A stretch of 64,000 nucleotides of DNA from Euwallacea fornicatus. Taxonomy: Eukaryota; Arthropoda; Insecta; Coleoptera; Curculionidae. The position numbers were made by a program, and so were the translations under genes. Of the stretch, positions 12,601 through 24,962 are shown one piece after another. Below the pieces are notes generated by a model. That model had not been told where the DNA came from and did not search any database. It was given only the letters and a program-made list of their open reading frames with translations. The stretch lies in the NCBI RefSeq assembly GCF_040115645.1, contig NC_089548.1, positions 496,001-560,000 of the forward strand. The letters are read 5' to 3'. How positions within the stretch are numbered: the first letter of the stretch is position 1; the number at the start of each line of letters is the position of its first letter.

Positions 12601-12688
12601 CCTTGAAGATTCCTTGTCCAATAAGTTTACGAATATAGCAAATAGTATAACGACTAAGTTTTCATATGATGACCTCTTTCTACAGTAA
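9654..12688 (+). CDS. Takeout-like (JHBP-domain) secreted protein, gene B
   Basis: Four exons: 9654-9723, 11764-12004, 12190-12323 and 12384-12688, giving 750 nt and 249 residues. A signal peptide (residues 1-22, rich in L, V and I) is followed by the two-cysteine block VCRRNDPNLAQC and by KEGIPELNVPSIEP. The C-terminus is KFSYDDLFLQ. Exons 2 and 3 have exactly the lengths seen in gene A (241 and 134 nt) with the same phases. The last exon is a single 305-nt exon, where gene A has an intron. These points show tandem duplication. Predicted extracellular carrier of a small lipophilic ligand. Intron 1 (2.04 kb) is mostly a decayed transposon. Confidence 0.93.
9797..11482. mobile_element. Decayed long Tc1/mariner-type element in gene B intron 1
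   Basis: It begins TACAGGGTCGTCG and ends CGACCACCCTGTATA, with inverted arms of about 100 bp. Shared blocks include GAAACA, AACAGCTAAGA and CGCTCGGAC. The interior holds a full-length but ruined transposase on the - strand. The left tip is 74 bp from the gene B splice donor. Confidence 0.75.
10280..11255 (-). pseudogene. Ruined DDE transposase in gene B intron 1
   Basis: The - strand keeps recognisable pieces over about 1 kb: FQQDSVVPHY (second catalytic Asp), a degraded block corresponding to WIGR...RSPDLSP, then MEPFKK in place of FLWGHLK. At the C-terminus it keeps ITPQMPQNV and DGHFQHLL-like pieces in other frames. Multiple frameshifts and stops. It corresponds to the single transposase of the 9797-11482 element. 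Confidence 0.65.
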
Positions 12689-12783
12689 AATCAGTTAGAT
12701 AACAACCATTTAGTATTTAATAATGTAAAAACCTTACTGGACATTTAATTGGTGTTAGTTCAGGTAAATTCAATAATTTTATC

Positions 12784-12789
12784 AATAAA
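12784..12789 (+). other. Polyadenylation signal of gene B
   Basis: AATAAA lies 96 bp after the stop codon of takeout-like gene B, a distance that matches the signal of gene A. Confidence 0.6.
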
Positions 12790-13582
12790 GGAATTACTTA
12801 TATTAAATATTAAGCAAGTTTTGATTTTGACCTTGAAGGAGTCTTTCGCTGAAGGATTGTCTCGTTATCATAAGTACAGGAGCTAAACAAGAATCGACAA
12901 ACAAGAAGACATTTTGTATGATTGAAAATAAAATTTTGGGAAACGAAGAAATTTGTCAAACCACTGATTACAAGGAGGTAAGGTAAGCAGAGCTTGATTA
13001 AATATAGTTTAGCTAAGGCATAACTTCTGAAAATAAAAAAATCTCTAAAGTCCTAATATCGCATTATCATGCGTGTACTACCACTATGCGATGAGGCCGA
13101 AATATGCGCGAAAACTCCCATATTATGTCTAAATAGTTTCTTGAAAATGCAATAACAAAATTCACATTGTAAGCACGTAGTACAATTGTCAATATGGCAT
13201 TGAATTTACTGGTATTTTTATGTTATTTGAAGTAATCTAATAAGGAATATTTGGCCATATGAACTCGGAACTAATCTGCACAAATAGATTTTTCTTGAAT
13301 ATTTTGTTAGTGACTCGACAAATGGAAAGCCCTCATATTAAATAATATGGGTTCACTTTTGTAGGTGTTAGAGGAATTTTAGTTAAAAACACCATTTTCA
13401 GTTCAGGTGATGTTAAAAGACCTTCAAAGTAATATGTCAATAACGAATGTTCCCAACCAAGATTTCTTCGTCTACCTGTACACCTACCATAAAACGATAA
13501 AATACCTCGAAATTGAATCTGTTAAATTAATCACACATCTAATCTCACACAAATTTGTTAGGAATATTAAATACGAGGATAA
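12790..13582. other. Intergenic spacer, nothing recognised
   Basis: AT-rich spacer between takeout-like gene B and a mariner remnant. A short open frame at 13407-13610 on the + strand has no recognisable domain, and its last codons run into the mariner terminus, so I do not call it a gene. Confidence 0.4.
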
Positions 13583-14200
13583 TCCCAGATGTACCTCACC
13601 TAACACTTAAAGAAAAATAAACTAGAAAATATGAATTATTTCTCAACATAATCTCTTTTAAGATTAAAATACTTTTCCCAGCGATGTTTTATGGCTCCTA
13701 TATCCTGTTCATAACGAGAAGCTTCGAATGTTTCAAAATAGGCATCAATCTCGGACCCCTCCTCTTCATTATTGGCAAATCTGTTTCTTCAGAATCATTT
13801 TTTAAGTTTGCAAATAAAAAATGATCTGAAGGGGCTAAATCTGGCGAATAAGGTGGATGAGAAAAAAGTTCGAAACCAAATGAATGGATTTTGGCCATTG
13901 CGAAGACGAAAGTGTGATCTGGTGCGTTATCTGGATGAAAGAAAACATTCTTTTTCACCAAATACGGTCGCTTTTTTCTAATTTTTTAGCTCAAACGCGG
14001 CAATATATTTGTCCTGTTTATCGTTTTTCCTTTAGGGAGATAGCCAATGCAAATTATGAACATATGAATATTGAACTAATGAAGATTGAAGTTGAACGAG
14101 CAGGGCTACGAAATAAAAAGTATTCGAATTAGTCAGTTTTATAGGCTTAGATCACTATCGCAAAACTTATGACGGTGACCTAGCTTCGGGTGTACCTGGG
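13583..14200 (-). mobile_element. Internally deleted mariner (DD34D) copy
   Basis: Ends are CCCAGATGTACC on the left and GGTGTACCTGGG on the right, near-complementary termini of mariner type. Between them the - strand encodes FFHPDNAPDHTF (second Asp), HPPYSPDLAPSDHFLF (third Asp) and a decayed C-terminus at 13698-13961, with fragments on the other side. The first half of the transposase is largely lost, so the copy is dead. The same mariner subfamily appears to be represented at 47200-47960. Confidence 0.75.
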
Positions 14201-14942
14201 TGTTTAATTAATTGTTTGGAATAAAGTGAAAGTTAAATAAGTAAATGAGAGGAATTATTTATTGTGATTTTATAATTACATTAATAAAAGTATATATCGG
14301 ATAATTTCTTTTTCCGGATACTTTCTAGGCGCTCTATGGCTGTCAAAGTCGATAAAAGGGACATTCATCTTTCATCTAAGTATGTTGGTTGAAGGAAAAA
14401 TATTCACTAGAGATTACTGCCAGGAATCTAGTAATTAAGTGAATATCAATGTTATTTCCTTCACATATAAAAACGATTAAAGTGTAACCCCAAGTGAAAG
14501 TTGCGAACATTTTACCGGTCTATTCACAATCCCTACTCTAACATTAAAGAGTAGATCTAACTAGGGATATGGTCTCCCGCTGAGTAATTTCAACGCTCAC
14601 CCGCACCGCAACATAAAAAACCTTTCCAGTCTAGATCTGGATATATTAGTTCTACTTCCAGAGCAAAGAAGACAATCCAGAGCTGCAAGTGGTTAAGAAA
14701 GCTTCCAGGTCAGTTGCGCATCCAAAAAGACACTGTAGGTTAGTCTTTAGTTTTAATTAGGTAACATTAAGGAATTATTTTTTGGTTTGTGTTTGGTAAC
14801 CCGTTTTAAGTTGTTGTAACTATTAAGGGACTGCTAAAAACCTAGGTAGTGCCCCTCGGTGATAACTTTTAAAGAAAAATATTTTTCTTTATTAAATAAA
14901 TTCGATAAACGACTCGTTCAAGCTCTTTATTCTTAAATAATC
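14201..14942. other. Intergenic spacer, possible retroelement leader
   Basis: About 740 bp with a slightly higher GC stretch at 14570-14720. I see no splice-linked exon or terminal repeat. Because it ends directly at a short, atypically GC-rich open frame (14943-15110), it may be the leader of an old retroelement, but nothing confirms this. Confidence 0.3.
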
Positions 14943-15110
14943 ATGGGTAATGGGGAGTTACCCAATGTTAGAGAAGTTCTTGCCAAAATGTTTGGATATG
15001 AAAGAGGTGAGTACACAAATGATGTGGATGAGGGGGTAGATGTCCCGGTTGAGCCACAAACGAGAATGGCTGCGACAGCATCAGCGCTACCCCCTGCATT
15101 TAGGATATGA
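14943..15110 (+). CDS. Short unidentified open frame, 55 residues
   Basis: ATG to TGA, beginning MGNGELPNVREVLAKMF and ending TASALPPAFRI. It is acidic in the middle and Ala/Pro-rich at the end, and its base composition is GC-richer than the surroundings. No signal peptide or recognisable domain. It lies 0.4 kb upstream of takeout-like gene C on the same strand. It could be the start of a decayed retroelement gag-like frame or chance; I do not recognise it. Confidence 0.2.
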   Translation: MGNGELPNVREVLAKMFGYERGEYTNDVDEGVDVPVEPQTRMAATASALPPAFRI

Positions 15111-15518
15111 TTCGAGTGTTAAGAAATTAAAACAACTTTACATTTATTCGTTTTTATTTCTATTTTTTACATTTACGTAAAATCGGAATTTGAAGTTCTT
15201 ACGGAGTCACTAGATTCGAAACTGAAACGCTTTTGAATTTGAATATCCACCGCAATACATATATAGCTTAATACCGACATATTAGATGCATCTACATCTA
15301 CCAATGTAAAAATAGAATCGAATTATAAACTTAATGTGATACGGTGCTAAAACTCTTTTACTTAGCATGTTACCTTGTTTTAATTTACCGAGAAGAATAA
15401 GCACACACGTATTATATTTTTTAGGGGCTGTCAATTATTATCAATCGTTGCAGGTGAATACATCACAACGAACCTACAACTGTATACCTACTGCACCTCT
15501 TGTTAAGAATTAACTGAA

Positions 15519-18500
15519 ATGCCATTGCAAAGAAAAATAAATTTATTTATTGTTAGTGTTTTAGTTTGCTGCGAAGCTGCAAGAGTAAAAAAATTTCGTA
15601 AGTACTTAATAACAAAACAATAATTTGCACATTTTTAATCGCAATTAGTGTAAAGTCAAATACAATGCAGTTTGCCTACTGCAATTCCAGCTAAGATTTT
15701 CAAAAACAAGTTTCCAATTATTCTATATACAATGTGACCCATTTTAAAATTAAAACGCTCCTATAACGTTTGCTATAGTTTTAAAGGAACCAACGCCGAA
15801 AAGATAGAGAATGAAAAGCTCTATTTTTGCTATAAAAATTGTTTTCTAACTCACCCGACCAAATCCTGTTATAATTTCTTATCTATTCAAAAAATCTAAA
15901 AAACAGTTTAGGGTATTTTTTCGAAAAAAATAAGCACGACACTGAATTCAGCACTCTTTAATATGGGTAGGTACCAAATTTAATTAAAAAATTACAATTA
16001 TTAACTATTTCACAGAAGTTTATTTTGTAGTTTGCAGACAATATTAATTAAAAACAAATAAAAATAAAGTAAATAAACGAATAAACTAAATCTTAGAAGG
16101 TTCCACTAGCCCACCGTTTAATTTAATACATTTATTTTGTCTTTTTAATATGATCTTTTAGATATTTTTCAATTGTTGTGGAGTTTCTTCTTACAAGTTT
16201 TGCGTATGTGGGTTTAAAAATGACTAAAGTCGCGAGGATGCGATTTATAAACTAATTTAAAAAAGAAATTAATTCGATATTTATCGTTCCATTTAATTGA
16301 TTTGAATTTGTATTTATGGCTATCTTGATAAAATATTATCGTTTGCAATTAAAAAATAAACTTCTTTGAAATGGTTAGTCATTTTTTTTATGAATTTGGG
16401 TACATACCCATTTTGATTACAAAGATTGATTATTTTAGTGGCGTGTTTTTTGCTAAAAAAAAACCTTATTCTTTTTTTTATTTTTGACATAGAAAAAAAT
16501 TTTTACAGCGTACTTAGACGTTTTTATTTTCTATATTTTAAGTCTTGGTTCTTTAAAATCGCGTCATAAATGCAAAAGTTACAGGAATATTTCTATCTTA
16601 AATGGGTCGTAATGTATCTAGATAAAACATTCTGAAACTTCGCTACTTACATAACCTGGTTAATACTTGAATAGTCATTTGCGAGATATTTCAAATTTCA
16701 TATTTTAGTCCTAGTGTAGGAACAATTATAATTAAAAAACCGCTTAACGATGGCCAGTTTCTAAAACCGACAAAAATTGGTCACTTTCGAGTTTTTTTTG
16801 GTTCATGGGTTTTTAAATATTAAAAAAAAAACGAATTTTGTCGATTTTTGTAGAATGTTGAAGACATTCTAATTGTTGTTGACTATTAAGGCGAAGTTTC
16901 TCAGTACATTAATGTACATCACTTTTAATATTTTTCTGCTTTGTACAAAAAGGCTAATCCGTAGATATTGTCCAGTGATCCAGTAAATGTGATATAAATT
17001 CATTAATGAATCATATATCAGAAATTTCAAATATTTTAAATATAAATTAAGCGTGCTCGTTACGAAAATATCTTGAAATAGGCCGTAAGCCGTAAACGTT
17101 GTGTTAATTGAAAGGTACTTCGATAATTATTTATTTACAAAGTGACAATTTGAAAACTTACAATGGCTATACCTGAGAAATAAAAAGATATATAAAAAAA
17201 TTATTTAATCTAATTTCTCTAATATCAAGGGAGAATCAAAACGATATACCAACCAATCCGTTCTCATGTACCCCCTCATCCCCAGGCGTTCCAACTAAAT
17301 AATAATAAATGGCAACCTCCTACTTCTCATGCCTTATTTTAAAGCTCTCAAAAGATACTTTTCGATGACACCTTACAAAGCTACATGTGAGCAAGTAGTT
17401 TTCGATTGATTAGGGAATTTATTCATTATTAATTTAATAAGTGCTGAAAATCATTCATATCAGTGTCACGATAGCAATCTTAAAACACTGAGCTATTTTA
17501 AGAGCTCTTTTACTTCCAAATAATTTTTTTCTGTTGTCCTTATTATTAACCGAACACAACAAAAGTTTAAAAATGCATTGTTAATGTTCTCGAACTTCGG
17601 TTTTTACAGGCCTGGTTTTACAGTTTTACTTTACGAAACAAAACTAACAAAGAAAACATGAACAACGTTAGAAACACAAACACATTTTAAAACTTTTTGC
17701 TAGTTTGGTTAATAATAAAGACAACAAATAAAAAAAATACTTTAAAATATGTAAACATTTCAAAATTGTTGTGAAAACACTAATGTGAATTATTTTCAGC
17801 ATTTATGAAACTAATAATAAATTAATTAAATGGTGATACATAGATTTTCCTTATTCAATCGGAAACTACTTCTACTATACTGGAAATATAGCTTTGTAAG
17901 GTATCACTGAAAAGCATTTTTTAAAAACTTTTAGATAAGGTATCACAAGTAGTGGGTTACCATTTCATATTTTTAGTTAGGATGGCTTGGGCTGACAGAA
18001 TAAATTAGACCCGATTAGTTAACATATCTTTTCGGTTCCCCCTCGATATTTTACAAATCAGTTCGAGACATTTTTGATACATTTTTTTGTTATCCAGTAA
18101 ATTTTTTTCAAATTATCGCCCTGTATACAAAGATCACATATAAATGTAAAAACCTACGAGAGATTTTTATTACCATTTCCTACTGTTTATTAAATTCTTT
18201 TTAGGGGACATTTCAGATTTAGAATATTTTCTATTTTGCTTAAAAAAAATCAAATCTCTCGATTTTTGTTATTCTTTGAAATGAAAGGAAAATAGTTGAC
18301 ACAATGCAGGACAGCGCTCTGGCAAAAAGGTTTTTTTTCATATTTTTTCCTACAATCTTACAATAATCAAAATAAAATTTCACCAAGAAAGTGTTGATCG
18401 AAACCTTTGCCCTTATTACGATTTTCTAAAATCGTTTTCATTTAATCCATGTTCAAAAGTATAAAGACCATAATTATTATTCATATGTAACCTAAAACAC

Positions 18501-21369
18501 TAGATTTTAAAGGCTATTAGACCCACCCACTGCATAGGCACATTGTAATGAATATAAATAGATATAAAATTGATATAAATTCAATGCACATCATCAATAT
18601 TGAGCCATTATATAAGTCAATAGAACTGTACTGACACCATAAATAAATTACTCAATCGATTTTTACCTTAAGTTGTGATTTAAAATGGAAGCGTATTGGT
18701 GATTACATTTGCAAGAAAATAACATTGACTTTCCAAATTGGTCTTGTAAAAATATAAAGGCTGCAAAATTTATTTTGTCGCATTTTGGATGATACAAAAC
18801 ATAAATAAACGTTATTAAGGTTGCATGATTCATTTTTGCGCCTCTACATAATAAATATTTGTTTGTTGTTAAATTAAATTGAACTTTTTTCTTTTAATCA
18901 GAATTTCAATTATATCGTCTGATTGTGATGGCATCTCCAGTCACTTTCCCTTATTATTGATTAAAAAAAATAATAATAAATTATCACCGTATTCAGAGTT
19001 ACATTCTACAGGGTTCCCTATATTAAACTATGCACTTTTAAAGGCAAATAAAGACTTTTTAAACAAAGTAAAAAATCTTTCATTTGACTAATATATAGCA
19101 ATTCTAAGGGATTTATTATTAATTTAGATAACCATTCATTTTTTTAAAATCATGCCTTCCAAATATCCTCCATCAACTTCAATGCATTTCTCATTTCAAA
19201 TTCAAAATTTTGCATAAATTCCATAGAATTAAGCACATATCAGTTCAATAAAAAAAATTTTGCTTCGGTTAAAAAACTGTTATTTGACTTTTAAAGTGTA
19301 TATGGTAGTCTCGTATAGGGAACTCAGTATAATGCTGTCTTAATACATTTTCTTCATTCTAGCACCTTATATACAAAAATGTCACCAGAACGATACAGAT
19401 TTTGAGAAATGTCTGCTGAAAGCTGTTCAAACTATAAAGCCACATCTCGAAAATGGGATTCCAGAATTAAGGCTGCCAAAAATGAATCCCTTGTTTCTAC
19501 CAGAAGTTGGAATCGATGCTGGTGCAGGCTTTATTGCCAAATTTGAGGTAAGTTTATGAAATATTTCTGGTTCAATTCTACTATGTGTTGTTGCTGAGGA
19601 TTTCACGAAAAAGTTGAGTTTTCAGCACAGCGGGTTTTCACATTAGTACAAAATTCGTGAAAGGATTTGATGTTACGAAATAACACATACACGGTGATTC
19701 ATTATCATTGCGACGACCGAAAGCTGGAGATACTACACATCAAATGGTGACGATTGAAGAAAATATTCCTTATCTGAAAATTTATAGTTTCGGACATATG
19801 CATGGTGATAAAACTTAAAATTGTAATAATTTTTTTTTGGTATTATTCTAAAAATATCTAAATTAGACACTTGAAAATTTGTAAAGTTTTGTCTTTTTTT
19901 TTAGGTGACGGATAAGATACGTTTTGCAATTTCCGCGTTGCTAGTATTGGACGCCACTTACGGTCAATTTTACAGAATTACTGTCAATAACTTTTTACTC
20001 TGTATATCTAACATGAAATTTGATTCAAAATCCGAAAGAAGACTCCTTTCTCCATTAATTACGTATTTTTCTTTAATTTAGATGTCTCGACCCGTTTTTG
20101 ACAATAATCTATTTAACGAACACTATATTTAAAGAAATTAAAAGTGGAGCAAACCAAAAACAAAAAGACGTATCTTATTCGTGATCTAAAAAAACATAAG
20201 TATACACATTTTTGAGTGTTTAATGTAGATATTTGCAGAATAATGAAAAAACAAGAATTAGAATTTTAACTTTCAACACCCTGTATATATCCTAAACATA
20301 TCCTAAGACATATTTTCTCCAATTGCCACGTTTGGCGTGTATCATCTGCCGTCGGTTATCCGATTGTTAACAAATCACCGTGCATTTGTACTCAAAACTC
20401 ATATAATATAATTCCTTGGTTTTTCAGAATGTGGAGATTTATGACGCAGATAAATTTGTAATCAAAAAGTTTGACGTTAATTTGGATCAGAACAAAATAA
20501 AATTCGACCTCAGCTTTCCACATATTAGAATAAAGGCACAATATTCTATATTCGGACGGGTCTTGTTTTTCAATTTAGACGGATCAGGACCAGCCGATGG
20601 AAACATCAGTAAGTTTTCATTATAAAGGGATTTTGTTCGGAAAATTTATCCAACAATACACAGTAGGGAATAGTATAATATTTGTGAAAGATGCATTAAA
20701 TGTTCCTTTTCCTAAAGAATTTTGCGTAAAAAATCTTGATGTTTGTTAACACGATTGACACTGAATTAATCTAACCATAGTAATTTATCAACAATAATAT
20801 GTGATGAGATAATTATTATTTTTGCTAACTTGAAGGACTTATCAACGAAATGAAAATTATTTGATCGAACATTGGCATCAAATCTCTCGTACAATTTTAA
20901 GTTCCAATAACAAATTACAAATCAATTTTCTTCCGATATTAAGCTGATTGGAAGGAAAAAATCACAAATTAATAGTACTCCTTACAGATTTTCCGATTCA
21001 TTAGTAGAGATTGTACACTAAACTGTGGTAAAAATTGCCTACGTTAACATCACTGCTCTTCCAGCTGATTGCAGGGTGATTGCAACGATGAATGGACAAC
21101 GCTACTACCAGCAAGACAAGCAATATCTCAGGTTTATCAGTACAAAAATTGATGATATTGATTTTGGAAAGCCCGAGTTCACATTTTATGACCTTTTCAA
21201 AAATAATCCCGAACTTACCGACCAAACTAACCGAATCCTGAATTCTAATATGCCTGAACTACTTAGTGATCTGAGGCCAACTTTGGAGCTGACTGTTGGA
21301 AAAACGGTTACTGAATTTATCGGACGAGTGTTTGCCAGATTTTCAATAGAAGAGCTATTTCCTAAATAG
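15519..21369 (+). CDS. Takeout-like (JHBP-domain) secreted protein, gene C
   Basis: Four exons: 15519-15597, 19363-19547, 20428-20608 and 21065-21369, giving 750 nt and 249 residues. After the signal peptide (with a CC pair near residue 17) come the paired cysteines KCHQNDTDFEKC and ENGIPELRLPKMNP. The C-terminus is ARFSIEELFPK. As in gene B, the last exon is 305 nt and unsplit. Unlike genes A, B and D, the phase-2 intron after the second coding block is absent, and a phase-0 intron lies further upstream (after AKFE). Introns 1 (3.8 kb) and 2 carry three foldback elements. Predicted extracellular carrier; ligand unknown. Confidence 0.92.
15725..16620. mobile_element. Degenerate foldback element in gene C intron 1
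   Basis: About 75 bp at the left end (TACAATGTGACCCATTT onward) is the imperfect inverted counterpart of the right end (AAATGGGTCGTAATGTAT). Matches continue through TATAACGTTTGC and TTTTAAAGGAACCAA-type blocks. The AT-rich interior has no coding remnant. Confidence 0.55.
17131..18127. mobile_element. Foldback element with arms of about 330 bp in gene C intron 1
   Basis: The right tip reads GCCCTGTATA and the left tip TTTACAAAGTGAC. Inward, the arms pair imperfectly over roughly 330 bp, including ACCTTACAAAGCTA on the left against TAGCTTTGTAAGGT on the right, and GTGCTGAAAATCATTCA against its counterpart near 17800. The centre is short and non-coding. Confidence 0.65.
19689..20383. mobile_element. 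Foldback element in gene C intron 2
   Basis: It starts TACACGGTGATTCATTA and ends TTAACAAATCACCGTGCA, with arms of about 95 bp sharing GAAGAAAATAT / ATATTTTCTCC and flanking blocks. A second inverted pair lies inside (GGATAAGATACGT against ACGTATCTTATTCG), so the element may be two nested foldbacks. No coding remnant. Confidence 0.65.
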
Positions 21370-21382
21370 AATGTAGTGTTTA

Positions 21383-21388
21383 AATAAA
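21383..21388 (+). other. Polyadenylation signal of gene C
   Basis: AATAAA lies 14 bp after the stop codon of takeout-like gene C. This is unusually close, but it is the first signal present. Confidence 0.5.
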
Positions 21389-22229
21389 TTTGTTGCTTCT
21401 ATATCTATCTACCTATTGTTTCATTAACACCTAAGCTTTGTCCAATGAACGTCAATACAAGTGAATTTTCTTTTCCCAATGCGATCCATAAATTTGACAC
21501 ATTGAAAAACATGTCAAACATCATAGTACATGATAATTTCTAAAAAATAAGACACATCAAATAGATCTTGAAAAGTTAAGAAAAGAAAGCGAAAGTTGCC
21601 CGATCAGTAAAGGCTTTCGTTAGTGTTGTATCCACAGAGTGTTCCATCGAAAACTTTCCTCTACAGTTGCTTTGGATGATTGCAAAAATATCGTTAAACG
21701 CCAAGACACGTCGATTCTGATTTTGAGGGAGGCACATGATGACGTGAATTCTAAATTTATTGAAAGAATAACCTGTGTGGGAGTGTTATTAGTTTTGGAA
21801 TTTCATACGCTATTATGAGTCGAGTGTTAAGTTAATAAAATTCTTTTCAATGTAATACCCAATTTTTAAAATTTTTGACCACCAGTTCTAAGAAAAATAA
21901 CGCGCAAGATTTACAGGGTGCTAGGGAAATAATTTTCATAAGTTTAACCAACGATAAAGAACATCATTTGAAAAGAAAATCCTTTACAGCAGGGGTCGTA
22001 AATACAACCATTTCCTCGGAAAATAAAAGAACCATATCTTTTGAGACTTGGCAACGTTGCGTCGTTTTTATTGCATTTCCATGCCTAAAATAATCGCATT
22101 AACTAAGCATGCATTCTTGTTTGGTTATTTTGACTCTGATAGGTTTTATAGTTAAAATGTAAATATTATGTGATTCTTATTTTAGCATTTTGAAAAACCA
22201 CTTACCTTTAAATTATCGTTGTTACCTCC

Positions 22230-22500
22230 AATTAGCACATATTGCGTTACACATTTTACAACACTAACATCACAATCAAAAATAGCAATTTGTTATTGTC
22301 TTTGCAACATTAAATGTTCGAAATGTCCACCATTTGAATCCATACATGGACATCGTTTTAACCAATTTTCCCGTACCCGGTGCAAAATGTCGTTTGTCCG
22401 GCTGCAAGTTTTCTTTCTGGATAACGATTAGAAAAATTTTCGGAATTTTGTAACGCTTCATCATAAATCAAAGGAAAGTCACGGTAATCGCATAAACAGT
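22230..22500 (-). pseudogene. DDE transposase C-terminus of the outer element
   Basis: In shifting frames the - strand gives LIYDEALQNSENFSNR, then HRVRENWLKRCPCMDSNG and GGHFEHLML. These match the C-terminal block of the foldback-element transposases in this window. The part that should precede it lies beyond the Tc1 insertion, so the gene was interrupted by it. Confidence 0.65.
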
Positions 22501-23024
22501 ACATTATCTCAAACAAATGTACAGTGACTCGCATTAATATTCGGACACTATAGTATTTTTGGAAGTATTAGGTTTTTTGCTAACTTATTCTTAACTAACA
22601 TTATTTATTGTATAATCTTTGGTTACAACAATGTGTCTAGTATATAAAAATACATTTTTGATCTTTTAAATTTCATTATATACAATGATGCTATTGAACA
22701 AAGAAGACAAGGCATAATTTTGCTATAGCAAAAATATTCGAACACATACCAGGAACATAATATTTGTAAACCGAATTTATATAAAAAAAACATACAGTGG
22801 CGGCCACTTATTTAAAAACGATCCAAAATTTAATTTACCTGGAAAACTACATTTTGTAATTTTAATATGATATTTATTTATAAAGGTTAGATATATACAA
22901 CACATTTTACCCCAAAACAAACGTCATTTATAAAAGAATTTAACAAAATTTATTTTGTTTTCAAAAAACCAATGGACAACAAATTAAAAACGATTTCTAT
23001 ATTTAAATTTTTACAATAAAAAAG

Positions 23025-24813
23025 TTAATACTTGGTAAGATAGCCTTTAGCTTCTATTACTGCTAGACATCTTCTTTGCATAGACTCAATTAGATTTTGA
23101 CAACGACTAACTGGGATGGAATACCAAGCTTTTTGAATACCCTTCACTAACTCGTCCATGTTTTTAAATTGTTTTGGCTGAATCATTTTTTTAAGATCAT
23201 TCCACAGATTTTCTATAGGCTTAAGGTCTGGACTACATGAGGGCCATTCAATTACATCAACCACGTTTTGCTCAAACCACCTTTTTACTGACAGTGCCGT
23301 ATGTTTAGGGTCATTGTCTTGCTGACATTTCCAGGTAACGGCCAATTTTTCTTCTGCATATGGCAGCATCACATTTTCTAATATACAGGGTTATTCACGC
23401 TATACGGCTCGGAATATTGTGGCCAAAATACGAGGTTTTCTAAAAATTTTTCTTTTGGGTTATATGGGGATCTATTATGGCTACTTTTTAAAATTATTTT
23501 CATATTATACAGGGTGTCCCAAAAGTGCTAAAAGTATCAAAGTTGTGTTTTTTTTAATGGAACCCCTTGTATATTGTTGCATTTTTGGATTCTCCGATCA
23601 AAATAAATGTGTGTTTTAATAAGGTTTACAATACCTAGCACTTACGGTTTTTGAAATAATTTAAATTTTGTAAAAATTTGGCCTAATTTTCATGTTTTAA
23701 CCACTTAAGCAATATTTAAGTTATGTAAGCGTAATTTACAGTGTAGTGTAATAATGGATCATACTTTATATCCCAATCATGAAAAACTTGCCAGCTTATA
23801 CAGGGTGTGCAAAAATTAAAACTTTTTTTTTACAAAATTTAAATTATTTCAAAAACCGTAAGTGCTAGGTATTGTAAACCTTATTAAAACACACATTTAT
23901 TTTGATCGGAGAATCCAAAAATGCAACAATATACAAGGGGTTCCATTAAAAAAAACACAACTTTGATACTTTTAGCACTTTTGGGACACCCTGTATAATA
24001 TGAAAATAATTTTAAAAAGTAGCCATAATAGATCCCCATATAACCCAAAAGAAAAATTTTTAGAAAACCTCGTATTTTGGCCACAATATTCCGAGCCGTA
24101 TAGCGTGAATAACCCTGTATATTTGTATTTCTCTTGATTCATAATTCCATTTATTTTATAGATTGGTCCAACTCCATACCATGACATGCAGCCCCACATC
24201 ATGATCGAACCACCCCCATGTTTAACAGTCAATTTTGTGTATCCGTGGATTATATTCTTCATAAGGTGGCCTTCGTACGTACGTACGACCATTTGATACA
24301 ATGCGATTAAGCTTTGTTTCGTCCGACCAAAGTATATTTTTCCATTGAGCAAGTGTCCAACTCGAATGGTCGCGTGCGACCTGCAATCGAATTTTACAAT
24401 TCTTTTTTGGGACAAGGGGCTTCTTTCTGGAAACTCTTCCAAATAGTGGAAACTCATTAAGGCTTTACTGATGGCTTTGGATCGTTCTCTGCATATATTT
24501 CACGTCTAATATCGGTTTTATAAATCGGAAAATAAATACATTTAGGGTATCTCATATGGCCCTCTTTTTTTTACATTAGTATTTCTTTGTTTTTTGGGAA
24601 ATTTAGTGGGTGTACGAATACTTTTATGACTGACTGTATATCAGCAACTGTACTTTTACTGACACTTAACAAATTCCCGATTTCTCGATACGATCTGCCT
24701 TTAGCGTGATGAAAAATAATGAATTGTCGTATGTCAAAAGAAATATTTTTGCCTTTTCGCTCTATAATGTGAATTTTAGTAAGTAATAAGTTCGCCTTCA
24801 AACCCCCTTGCAC
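23025..24813 (-). pseudogene. Tc1-like (DD34E) transposase, interrupted
   Basis: Read from 24813 down: a helix-turn-helix region (RQFIIFHHAKGRSYREIGNL), LWSDETK with the first catalytic Asp, the GGGSIMMWGCMSWYGVG block, then a foldback insertion (23382-24121), then WKCQQDNDPKHTA and SPDLKPIENLW, ending GYLTKY and a stop. I count 34 residues between the second Asp and the Glu, the DD34E signature. All three catalytic residues survive. However, at least one frameshift lies between the first Asp block and GGGSIMMW, and the insertion also breaks the gene. Confidence 0.85.
23382..24121. mobile_element. Young foldback element inside the Tc1 transposase
   Basis: It starts TATACAGGGTTATTCACGC and ends with its complement. 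The arms are 295 bp each (23382-23676 and 23827-24121) and appear virtually identical, down to identical 66-residue translations from each arm. The 150-bp centre is unique. It lies exactly within the Tc1 reading frame and is bounded by TA, so it inserted after that copy. Each arm contains an internal TATACAGGGTGTCCC motif about 125 bp from its tip. Confidence 0.9.
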
Positions 24814-24962
24814 ACAACTAACAAGAAAATAGAGTCTGACGCATCTCTAATCTTTTACGATCATAAAAACTCTGTATGCAATGTTTTTCTATTATTTTTT
24901 ACCTGCACCGCACTGCACCTCACCGCATTACGTATCCGAATATTCTTGCGACAGTATCTTTG

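Noticed and set aside
23419..24084. Two identical 66-residue open frames on opposite strands
   Set aside because: Same situation: inverted arms of the 23382-24121 foldback element.
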